A DNA stretch of 64,000 nt from Myoxocephalus aenaeus (lineage: Eukaryota; Chordata; Actinopteri; Perciformes; Cottidae). Both the position numbers and the translations under genes were made by a program. The notes below the pieces were generated by a model that searched no databases, was not told where the DNA came from, and was given only the letters and a program-made list of their open reading frames with translations. Positions within the stretch are counted from its first letter, which is position 1. The number at the start of each line of letters is the position of its first letter. The stretch is from contig JBAMJR010000039.1 in NCBI GenBank assembly GCA_038501785.1, forward strand, positions 6,796,501-6,860,500, read 5' to 3'. Shown piece after piece: positions 47,828-58,900 of this stretch.

Positions 47828-48669
47828 AAGTAAATGAAGCCGTGACCTAGTTTTTGTTCTCTAAAAACGTCCTGCTTGAAACACTGCCGTCTCAACTGCA
47901 CATTTGAGATTACAATACAATCTATGTGCAACATCTCCGCGCTGCATAATAATCTCTACCGCATATCACAGTGGATAGGTAAACATGATCTGCCAAAGTG
48001 TAAAATGTTTTTCTTCCATTATGTCCCTTATGTATAGATATTACTTATGAACTAACAATTTAGGTGATGCAACTTCAACATTTACACAAATGAAACGATA
48101 AGAGTCTCGCACTAATAGTAGAGAGAGAGAAACAAAATCCACCCCTGTTGAACAATTAATATAGAACATTTGATCAAAATGTTGAATTTTTACATGGTGA
48201 AACCATTTTGACATTCACAAATCAGAATTATTCTAACATTGAAACTGAACTTTTTATAATTTTGACTTTATTCAATGATATTACAGTACAACTAATATCA
48301 TTAATTAAAGCTCATTGACTATGCAAACTTAAAATAAATACATAAAATATGTGTATATACGTATACACGTAAAAAAAAAACAGTACAGGGGAGTTTGGAA
48401 GCTGGAGACAATCTTGTGCAGGGTTGTTTTTAAGTTTAGGGCTACTCTAAAACTAATTATCATGGTCTAAATAAGCAAACTGCAAAGACAAGTGTCTACA
48501 GTCACACTAGCTGCTCTGTGAGGCTGTAATGCTCATTATAAAGAAAAAACACTTCATTATATAGATTAAGGTCTAGGTTTGAAGTATGTTTTTGATGCTT
48601 AGCAGTTGTGAAGCTATTGTAAAAATTGGCCAGATGGTGGTGTCAAGGTCAAGGGTTTGAGCTAACCTA

Positions 48670-48810
48670 CAGTGGAGGAAATAAGTATTTGATCCCTTGC
48701 CGATTTTGTAAGTTTGCCCACTGACAAATAAATGAACGGTCTATAATGTTAATGGTAGATGAGAGACAGAATATTTGATTGTGTGAAATAAGTATTTGAT
48801 CCCTCCACTG
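48670..48810. mobile_element. Tc1/mariner-type miniature element
   Basis: A 141 bp element flanked by TA dinucleotides (48668-48669 and 48811-48812). The left end is CAGTGGAGGAAATAAGTATT and the right end reversed is CAGTGGAGGGATCAAATACT. The interior GATTTTGTAAGTTTGCCCAC and ACGGTCTATAATGTTAATGG match the well-known fish Tc1 terminal region. The transposase is deleted. Confidence 0.85.
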
Positions 48811-49318
48811 TATATCAAAGGTTTGTCAGGTTATGAGCTCAAAAATGACAGATGTGTGTGCGGCAGTGCAACATGGTTTTTCTTTGTCTCTGTGAGGGTG
48901 GTGCAAGCAAATAGTTAATTATATGTAGTTTTGAGTGAGCATATACATAAACATTTATCGTACTGCCTATGTGTTAACAGTCTCTTTTTTTGTATTCACA
49001 GTGAACCGCTGACATTACTTACATGAACTGATTTTAATGTAACATTTGAAAATGTTTTGACGATAAATTATGAATCTCTATTTATTTACTTATATGTTTT
49101 AATTTTAAATGAGCCTATATAAAATGAGGATAAATACTCATTCTTCTGCACAAAATCAAATATTACAAATTATATTTAAAAATCTTATTAACTTGTATAT
49201 GTCCTTCTTCCTTCCCTCTAAACTGCACATCACAAATATAAGCATAATACTGATGTATAATTATTAACTGGTGACTATTTTTCTTGTGTTAAACTTCATC
49301 TGTGATTTAGCAGAAGTT

Positions 49319-49396
<78 letters not shown>
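49319..49396. repeat. (TG)n microsatellite
   Basis: About 38 TG units in the spacer between receptor copies 2 and 3. Confidence 0.96.
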
Positions 49397-49397
<1 letters not shown>

Positions 49398-50849
49398 TGT
49401 GTTGGGACTGCAATCTGCATTTTGGTTGTGCAACCCTGTTGAACAATGACAATACAAAAACTTTGTAACCTTTATTACAGGACCAGGCTACATGATGAGC
49501 ATAAACAAGAGACAGATGAAAGGAAAACACCGGCTTTGTGTGAACTGTAGGCCAAAACGGAGATCTGAAACTAGAAAGTGTGACACACTTTACTGCCCCA
49601 ATGACGTGTGTTGTCATTTTTTCCACTAACAATTCCCATTTCCTTTTGAACTCGTCGAATGACCATGGCTAACAGTTCAAATGTATTTATATGATTTCAA
49701 CATTTTCCTTTTAAAGCTATTTTGTTAATATTAGTTTTTACATTACTGAGATCACAACCTTTAAATGCTTTATAACGTACATTTTATTAAAGAAAATTAT
49801 ACAAAGTTTCTGCTGCACTAGCAGCAGTTTCACTAGTACAGTTCACTCAATGTTGTGCACTTTGTGTCATTTTATGAATGCTGAGTAAGTCTCTTTAGCT
49901 GTTCAAATGCTCCACTGTTAGCTATTTGCTAATTGTCTGTCAGCCTGATTGACAGGTCATGTACAGCGGATTATCAAAGCTTTTTCCTCTAATAACAGAG
50001 TTGTTGAGAACAGTGAAAGTATGCAAATGTAAAGAAAGAAAAAACTGCAGAGTCGCAAATACAATGGCTAAATAAATGCACAACAACAACATTTCTACAA
50101 GTACCTGTTCCATGGTAGATTTTTGGTGAAATAAACTGTTGAGCTAAGCCAACATTGCAATAATGGAGCATGGCTAATGGCAACAAGGTGCATCGCTCTG
50201 CAGGATGTAATGGTTAAACACAGCGTGTCAAATGGTTTGACTACTAGTCCAACTTTCAATACCTCATTTACCACACTCTTCTACGCACACGGTCACTCTG
50301 CCACTCAAACATAAAGTCCTTCAAAATAAAATGACAAGATGCTGGCCTGAGTCGTGGCTTGGGAGCCTATAACAAATGGCTGCTTCACCTGCTAGTGTAA
50401 GCCAATCAAAATAAGACACACATTGAATGTTGGTTGGTACTCACAGATCCATGACATGTCACCTGCAGCATGAGCAGAGGAAAGATGCAGAATGGGAAAG
50501 AATGGCGGCAACAGTTCAGACCGAAGCTGCAGCAGGTGGGAGACATCTACTCCTTACAGGAGAATTCCCTTTTCTTTTCTGTCAAATGAAAATGTCTCCT
50601 CAGTTACTAATGCTACCAGCAAGCTAGTTTTATGTTTATCTACGCTAACAAAACTAGATAAAACCAGCGGTGAAATGTTATCTATTTGTCTGAGCACTTT
50701 ATCTTATATTTAATTTAATATCTATTGCACTGTTGTCATTGATTGTTGATTGTCTCGTCTAAAGTCTCATGTATACACCTTCCGCCAAGAAAAATTCCTC
50801 GACTGTGTAAACATTCCTGGTAAATAAACGGTTTCTGATTCTGATTCTG

Positions 50850-51000
50850 AAATGTAACCAAGTACATTTACTCAAATACTCCAGTTTTCTATTTTTTTTT
50901 AATAACATTTTGATTTATATAATCTGAAGTAACATTACTTGAACTTTAGTAATTCCATGTTATGATACTTCATACTTTGATTATTACTATAATATATAAA
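50850..51000. repeat. Dispersed fish repeat (AAATGTAACCAAGTACATTT)
   Basis: Contains GTAACCAAGTACATTTACTC and later TTACTTGAACTTTAGTAATT, the same family as 25015 and 9783. Confidence 0.5.
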
Positions 51001-52374
51001 TCACCTACAAACTCGATATTTCTCTGGACGGGAATTGGAAATTAGCAGTAGCAAAACATTGTGTGATACATTGCATTGGAAAACTGCTTCTATGCGTGGT
51101 TTGTCCCTTCCAAAAACATATGAAGGTAATAAAATACATTATAAATGAAGTTACCCAGCAGTAGATAACGTAATTAAAATTAGCCCCACCTTTACCAGCT
51201 GCAACATGAAAGTGATGAACACATGATCTTATTCTGAAAGGAACCATGCATTAAGAGTACTTTTTGAGTACTGAGTATTTTCATTAACAATACTTTAGAC
51301 TCTGAGATAACCACACTGCTTTTTATGTGCATATAACAAACTGTATATGCAATAACCTAAAATAACAGATCATGTATAACATTATCTTGTTTTATATTCA
51401 CAGTGAACACCTATAAGAAATAACTGACGGGGGAAGAAGTATTCATATCTCTAGAAGGTAAGCTATTAATGTCACAGTTTATAAATATCATGCACAATTA
51501 ATTTAAAGTCTGCCCAAATCTAACAGTACTCATTCTACAGAAGGGCCCATTTCAGGATAATATATATTACATTATGTATTGGATTATAATTACTGATGCA
51601 TCAATGTGTTCATCATGTTCCAGAGGACATGAGCTCATTGTAATACTTGATATACTACTTGGTAGCTTATAATATATCAATATTTATTAGTTGATAATCA
51701 GTAAGTAACTAAAGTTATCAAATAGATGAAATGCAGTAAAAAGTTAAATATTTGCCCCTGATATGTAGTAAGTAAGTAATAAGTAGAAGGATAAAGTAAA
51801 ATAAAATTGAAACCCTTAGTGCCAGACATTTTATTTTTACGTAAGTACTGTAACCTACAGTACTTGGGTTCATGCAGGCAGTTACATTTGAAAGATACAT
51901 TCATAGATAGTTTATATTTGCATATTTATTTCGCTCTCAAATAGAAACGTATTTGATTAAATCCCTTTTCTTAACAACACAAAAACTGCTTCATAATTAC
52001 AAAGAATGTGGCTAAATAGTCAATCTAAAACTATTTAAAACAAAAATAGAATGTAGGGGATGATCTATGCTTTGGTGATACATAGGAGAATCCCTTAACA
52101 TTTGAATTCATACTCAGACACCACACAGACCAATAATTGAGACGTCAGATAATTTAAAGTTCCCTTTACTTAACAGAGGATTAAATAAATAATTGACTAC
52201 ATTTAAAAAACAATATATATATTAGTAATAATACAACACTAATTAAAATGAGAAATTCTTCCTTCTAAACTGCATACCACTAATATTAACTGAATACACC
52301 GTAGATGTGACAATCTGATATCCGGTATATTGTTCAACATGTTAAACACGTTGGTCTCGAGCTTAATTGGTACA

Positions 52375-53319
52375 CTAGAATTTAAACAGATGGCTGAATA
52401 TCTGACGAGCTCGCTGGAGTCGTCGTCTGAGCTGAGCAGGAATATCTTCATTTCCATGGAGGTAAACCAGAGGGTTGAGAGCACTGTTCAGACACACAAG
52501 GCCACGACTTTACTGATGAGCAATGTAGACTCCATTGAACCACTGACTGCATATCTTCTGTTTGGACAGAACTCTTGACCAGAGGTTGAGGTTCTTGAAT
52601 ACATGATGGGGGGCGTAACAAACAGAGAAGAGAAGAATCAAGATGCACAACAACTTCAAGCATCTCCGTTTCAGTACCTTTTCAGTGTTTTTTGTGCAGC
52701 AGAGAAAAACAATCACGTGTCCATAGCAGCCCAGTGTGATGAGGAATGGGATACAAAACCCAGTGAGGGTCCATCCAAGGCTGTATTTCAGGTAATCCTC
52801 AACATTGTTCTTGTCGGTGGTATCATAACATTTCCCCGGCTTGTTTCTAAAGGTTCTGCTGTAGAACATGTCTGGAAGACTTTGAACGCTCACCAACAGC
52901 CAAACCATGACTGAGATCCACACAGAGTGGGTGACAGTTATTCTTCCCTTCACTCTCATTGGATGGACAATAGCCAGGTACCTGTACACACTGATACAGG
53001 TAAGGAACCCAATGCTGCCATATAAATTCAGGTTGAAGCAGAATCTTGTTATCTTGCAGAATGCATCGCCAAAGATCCATTTACTCCCCATGAAGTAATA
53101 CACCACCAAAAATGGGAGGGTGAGCAGATACAGAATATCTGTAAGTCCAAGGTTGAGAACAAAAACATTGACGTTACCCAGTTTCTTCCAGTTCTGCAGC
53201 AGAGACTTCAATCCCCATCCATTAGCGACCAGACCAATGATGAAGACTAAGATGTATACAGGAGGCAGAAATCTGTGTGCGAAGTTGAAGCTGACACGAG
53301 TACAGGAAGATGTATTCAT
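52375..53319 (-). pseudogene. P2Y1-like receptor copy 3, stop codon in TM7
   Basis: The open frame 52510-53319 gives 269 aa, closely similar to copy 2 through TM6 and ECL3, then stops within TM7. Copies 1 and 2 read CAG ATA AGT (Gln-Ile-Ser) where this copy reads CAG TAA AGT, with no length change. Beyond the stop the frame continues to encode SRGLVCLNSALNPLVYL and the proximal C-tail, then similarity ends near 52390 and a stop follows at 52375-52377. Without TM7 the product cannot form a normal GPCR. The N-terminal two-thirds and 5' flank are copy 2-like, but the 3' end (IPAQLRRRLQRAR) is copy 1-like, so it looks like a chimera. The reading frame is otherwise intact, so inactivation is recent. 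Confidence 0.85.
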
Positions 53320-53468
53320 TCTGTCTTCTGGAGAGAAGTTAGAACAGATCTTTTCTTCTGTGGATTGTCTGGCTTAAAAGAAGTAAATGAAGCCGTGACC
53401 TAGTTTTTGTTCTCTAAAAACTTCCTGCTTTAAACACTGCCGTCTCAACTGCACATTTGAGATTACAA

Positions 53469-53606
53469 TGTTTCTTCCAGTTCTGCAGCAGAGACTTCAA
53501 TCCCCATCCATTAGCTACCAGACCAATGATGAAGACTAAGATGTATACAAGAGGCAGAAATCGGCCGGTAAAGTTAAAGCTGATTCAATGACAAAATGTG
53601 TCATTC
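53469..53606 (-). pseudogene. P2Y1-like receptor copy 4, 5' fragment
   Basis: Begins MNDTFC like copy 1, has a stop at codon 8, then continues in frame with FNFTGRFLPLVYILVF (TM1) and GWGLKSLLQNWKK before breaking off at 53469. The fragment's 5' flank (53607 to about 53900) is the type A flank of copy 1. At its broken end it joins directly to the type B 5' flank of copy 3 (GAGATTACAAT then GTTTCTTCCAG). Only about 46 codons remain. Confidence 0.85.
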
Positions 53607-53899
53607 ATTGTCTTCTCTAGACAGCAGTTAGTACAGTTCCTGTCCTCGTGAAGTGTTAGATAGAATAGATATAAATGGAATTCCTGTAGTGGTTCAGAGA
53701 TGACTTCCTCTTTTGTGCCACAGCCTCTTAAATACCACATTCAGGTTTCTGCACCTGTCAGTATTCCGGAAATAACATGGGTGGAGTTGGTTGGTTTGTC
53801 AGATTATTTTCTAACTGAAAATATAAAATGTCGGTTATCACAAGTGAGTCCATGCTGAGCCCAAGTAAGAACTTAGACTACAATTACAGGTTTAAATGT

Positions 53900-55910
53900 G
53901 CGTGTGTGGCCTCACGTGGAGATGTTCTTTCTTTTTCTGATGCCCTTAATGAAACCGTATGAGAAATGGAAACTGAACGTCCCGCTCTAGTGAGCTATGC
54001 TTCTAGTACTATTTCTAACATTAGAGTTTTAAATATTTATTGGAGGCCTATTATAAGCTACTTCTGTGACATGTAGCCACAACGTATAGCTATAGCTTCT
54101 CAATATTCAGATCATCTTTCTACATAAAGAAGATGTCTTTACAGAAATACAATGCTTACACACAATGAGTAATTTGCTGGTGGGTAACCTATTTTGGTGA
54201 GCGTTCCTAAAGAAGGTAACTGGTGTGGTTAGAAACTGATGCTGTCTGCATCCTGTAATAACATACTTTCTGTTGCAGCTGCTTAACAATGAGCTGATGG
54301 TATCTTCTGATAAAACATATTATCAAAGATATTAGAGGGACTTTTAAATATAATTATACTATAATATCCTCATCATAAAATCCTTTAAAAATCATCAAAA
54401 ATTAAGCTGTCGCACTGTCATCAGCAGTAGATTATTTTGTCCACTAGATGTCAGGATGTAATCTGCTCTGACTGAGGTACACTGCACACTTATGTGCAGA
54501 ACTGTAAAGAATACATCAACAACAAGCCATTAATAGTAACATTTGTCATTATATTATTTTATATGAAATACCAAAAATGACTTCTGTGGTGCTGTGTATT
54601 ACTGTGTGCAAATGTGATCGCTTATCAGCAAAAGGCAGAAGTGCAACTGCACAATAATTATTGATGAATGATGAAGTGAAACGTTGGGAAAACTACAGCA
54701 TGTATAACACAACTATATCAATCGGTGAATATTAAAATACAAATAAAAATACAAACTCATTGAAAGTAGAAACGCAAGACATATGTAAAATATTGAGACA
54801 AATTTCACTATACATAGGAGAGATCTGTCCAGAATTATTTACAACAAAACGAAAATGAAGAAATAAGTGCAATGTCATGAGACTACAAACACACAAAAAC
54901 TGTACAGGTTAAAAGTTGCATTGCTCACGTCAAAAACAATATCTGTCAACACGAAGGCTGGAGTCAATCTGTGGCATAAATTTCCATTAAATGAAATTTG
55001 CTCTAAAAGACAAAGTGCTGTCCTTGGTCATAGTTTAGGTATTTTAGATGGAAAAACACCTGTATTTGAAATACGAGAAATGATGTTTCTTGGCCCAGAT
55101 ACAGTGATGAGGAATTAATCGGTCCACTTACTGAAAAGATTTCACCCAGTGTAAAACACATCTTGAGATTACTTCTAAATGGGGACCTCAATAAGACTTG
55201 TTCAGTCCTGTTTTTTAAAACTAAAGAACTTTACATATCTAGAACTAAATATCTGGAAAAAGCCAACCAGGCTTTCATCTTAAGCAACACATTTTCCCTA
55301 TCTTGACTAAAAATCATCACAACATTTGAATATAAATCACAAACGACACCAGCTTTTGTTTCTCTTGGCTCGCTGTTACAGGATTGATTTTAGAATTTTA
55401 CTTTGGCATTACATGATCAGGCACCTCTGAAATTAAAGGAGTTATTGTGCCCTCTGACCCCCAGGTGGAACAGTCTCAGAGAAGGCAAATCAGTGCATAT
55501 CTTTCTTTAAAAACCCACTTGTTTCCTTAATTCTATAAAACAATTGTGGGTTATAAACTTGTTTCTGGTTGTTTTACATATAGTCTTCATTGTCTCTTTT
55601 CTTCTTCCTGTCAAGCACTTTGTAACTTAAAAGTGTTAAAAATATGCTATACACTGTAAATTAAGTTTGCTTTCTTCCGTTCAATTAATAAAACCATCAG
55701 TATAATGGGTTACCAAGGTGTAGGTGTGAAAAGTACTGTGAATAAGTGCAGATTTAGATTGTACATGTGTGAAGTCCAACGTTCATCCCAACCAAATCAA
55801 AGTTGTTATCTACTTTCAAGGTCCATTAATTAGAGGATGTCTTTATGGATCCGCCTGGTGATATGAATCGGTCAGTGAAGTCTCAATGAATCGGCTCTTT
55901 TCCAGGCCGA
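53900..55910. other. Spacer; possible LINE 3' remnant near 55150-55700
   Basis: No gene recognised. 55430-55690 contains GTGCCCTCTGACCCCCAGGT, CTTTAAAAACCCACTTGTTT and AAGCACTTTGTAACTTAAAA followed by an AATAAAACC tail. That order is usual for the 3' end of fish LINE-2-type elements on the plus strand. The assignment is tentative. Confidence 0.35.
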
Positions 55911-58900
55911 TCAGGGCCTGTATCCCCACAGAGCAGGGTTACTGTAAGGTGAGTAGGGGCAGTTGTTGTGACAAACACAAGAGTGGATCATCATCACAGG
56001 TCTCTGTAGCAGTCGGCCAGTGGTGCAGCGGAAGGTCACCTCAGCCGTGGTGGTCTGATAAGGCGTGCAGCAGCGGGAGTGGGCGCACTGTCCGCAGTAC
56101 CGGAGCCGGTAGGCACGGGTGCTGTAGCAGCCTTGGTGAACTAGCCGAATGGGCCCCGGTGACGTGTAGCTGGCCTTGCACCGCCCCTGTCGTCCCCACT
56201 AGGAAAACAACACACACACACACACACACACACACGAAAACTTACAACACCTACCTCTCACCTTTCATTTTGTATTTGGTCATGCATGCCAGCTCTGTGT
56301 CGGAAAATAAAAAATAAAAAAATATGTATTTTCCATTATCCCCTGTTGTATCTATCCATACAGACAATTGCTCCAGTTTTTAAATATTTGTTTCTCAGAA
56401 AACAAATATTAGTTTTCCGAGAAATTGAACATACATTTTTCCGAGATAGTCTCCAAATCCAGCACATAAAACCCCAAAACAAGTTGGGATTTGGGTGGGT
56501 TGACCATTTAAAGCCATCAGGGGAACCTAATGGGATATGTGAAGCTGCACCCTCTTAGTCAATTAGTCGACTAATCGGAAGATGTCTTCAGTTAATTAGT
56601 TCTACTTTATGCTTTGAAGTGGTGCTTTTGCATGATTCTTTGTGGAGAAATTCGGTTTTAGTGGGTAATCGATAAAATCATACTAGTGTTAGTCGACTAA
56701 GCATTTCTTTATCGAGGACGATGCCAGTAGAAAAAAACAGACTCTCACCATGGGTTCCCTTGAGACGTGCCGAGCATTATGGCAAGGCCGCACTTTACAA
56801 AGTCGAGTTTCCATTTGCAGCTTGCAGGCCGGGTTCTGGTTAGAGACGCGTGTGGAAACCCCGGCCCCACAGCTCTGGGAACAGGCGCTCCACTTGGTGC
56901 TCTGCTCTGTACAGGTGGAGGCAGGTGGGACCAGTTTACTTAGAGGGTGATCCATCGGGAGAGCTGGCCACAACCTGCCGGGTCTCATGGCTAAACAAAA
57001 CAAATAAAAACAATCACGGGTGTGAGAAGCAAATTTGGTTCACATCACAGTGTGAGAACCTCTGTACACTAAACTAGAAGCTGATGATGACTCACTTCCA
57101 CTAACTTTAACGTCTCTTCGGATTGTTTTTCTGCTTACAAAAAATGTCCAATTTAAAACTAAGCCAATGCTTTTGATTTTAGTGAACATACAAATCCCAA
57201 GCAAATTTTTGTTCCTCCCAAAACAAACATGGATAAAGTCATAATAATCAGCTGATCTGCAGGAATGACATCGCAGGTTTTGCATCCAAGAACAAAATGT
57301 TCTATTACTGCTCTCATGGGTTGTTTGACTCAGACAATGTTTTGAATTCCAGATGTTTTTGGAGTGGCTTTATTTGCCTAAAACCAACTCTTCACAAACT
57401 CCCCTTTTAATGGAGTAATTGTCTTTGCAGGGCTTCATATGTTTTATTGTTACACAGCTGCAGTTGTTGTTATGAAACTCGAAAACTTGGTGTCTGTGAA
57501 TTATTTTTATTTTTTTACTTTTCCAACAAAATGTGGGTTATATTTGGACTTTGGGAGTTTTCCTTTGGCCAGACACACCCCAGTTTAATACAAAAATGCT
57601 CTAGTAAAAACTTCCAGACATTACCACCAGTGACAAACCTCATATAAATGAGGGAAGGATTACGTTGCCATGTGGACTGATCATCAATGAGCAACGTTTG
57701 TAGCCGAGAAAACCAATTATAGTATATGCACAGACACATCTAAAACTGGAAAAATATGCTGTAAATACCTAGATCTGAAGTCAGGACATAATTATAAGGA
57801 ATGGTTTGACATTTTGGGAAATGCACTTTTTTTGCTTTCTTCAATGAGAAGACCGACACAACTCTTCTGTCAGCTCATTAAATATGAAGCTAGAGCCAGG
57901 AAACAGTTAGCTTAGCTTATTAAAGACCTGTAAACAGGGGAAAACAGCTAGTCTGGTTGCTTCTAAAGGTAAACAAACATGAATTGTTGTTTAAATATAA
58001 GATATCTCATGTTATAAGATGTTCATTTGTGAGCTTTAGTGGTGGCAGATTTTGAATTGTTTTTGCTTTGTACAGAGCCAGACAAGCTGTTTCCCACTGT
58101 TTCTAGTCGTTATGCTAAGCTAAGCTGCTGCTGGATGTATAGTTTCATATTTATCATACAGACTGTATCCATCATCTCTTATAACTCTCGATAAGAAGAG
58201 AGCAAATAAGCTGTTTCCTAAAAAAGGCCCACTTTTCCTTTCGAGTTTACTATGAAGATTATACTGTATTTAACTGCTGCATCTAGCTAGTAAGACTACT
58301 TTAAAACATAAATAAAGGCCTGCATTGGATGAGGTTTAATGCGTTTCTCCTTTAAGGGTTTATTTTACCATCTTAACTCATCCATCCATATGTCGAGTTT
58401 ACCTGTGATGGCATCCTGAATGACTGTGTTTTCTAGGTTTTCACACACCCATTCCTTGCAGCATTTTCCCGGTAGCCGGATATGTTGTGGGTTGGGACAG
58501 TCTGGAGTGGGAAGACGGACATTCAGAGGACAAGCAGGCACGCAGCTGAGCCCTCCACCTCTGCAGTGGCAGTAGGTGTCACAGGAGGGCTGAAACGACT
58601 CGCCCTCATTGAATGTGATGCCGTTGACTTCACAGCGCAGATCCTCCTGACCTGCAAGAAACACACAGCGCAGACGGCGTCTTGACTTTCTCAAACGCAC
58701 CTGCAACTTGGAATGGATGTGGGAAACATAATCAGGAAGTGAAAGGATTAGATTAAGTGACACGGCAGGGAGAAATGAAAGAGAGCGGTTACACATGAGG
58801 GCACAGGAGGTGCTGTCCGTGCCAATAAGGGTTACGTAGTTTCAGGGGAAACCAGGCCTCTCTACTGAGTAACCGAGGATTTGTTTTTCAATCCATGAGT

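Larger units (their letters stand above)
47830..52374. other. Spacer between receptor copies 2 and 3
   Basis: AT-rich, with no receptor exon recognised. It holds a Tc1-type MITE (48670-48810), a TG microsatellite (49319-49396) and a retroposon-like tail near 50800-50860. 48960-49250 and 51330-52310 share short similar phrases (TTTTATATTCACAGTGAAC / TTGTATTCACAGTGAACCGC; CTTCCTTCTAAACTGCATA / CCTTCCCTCTAAACTGCACA), hinting at an old duplicated flank that has lost its gene. Confidence 0.4.
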
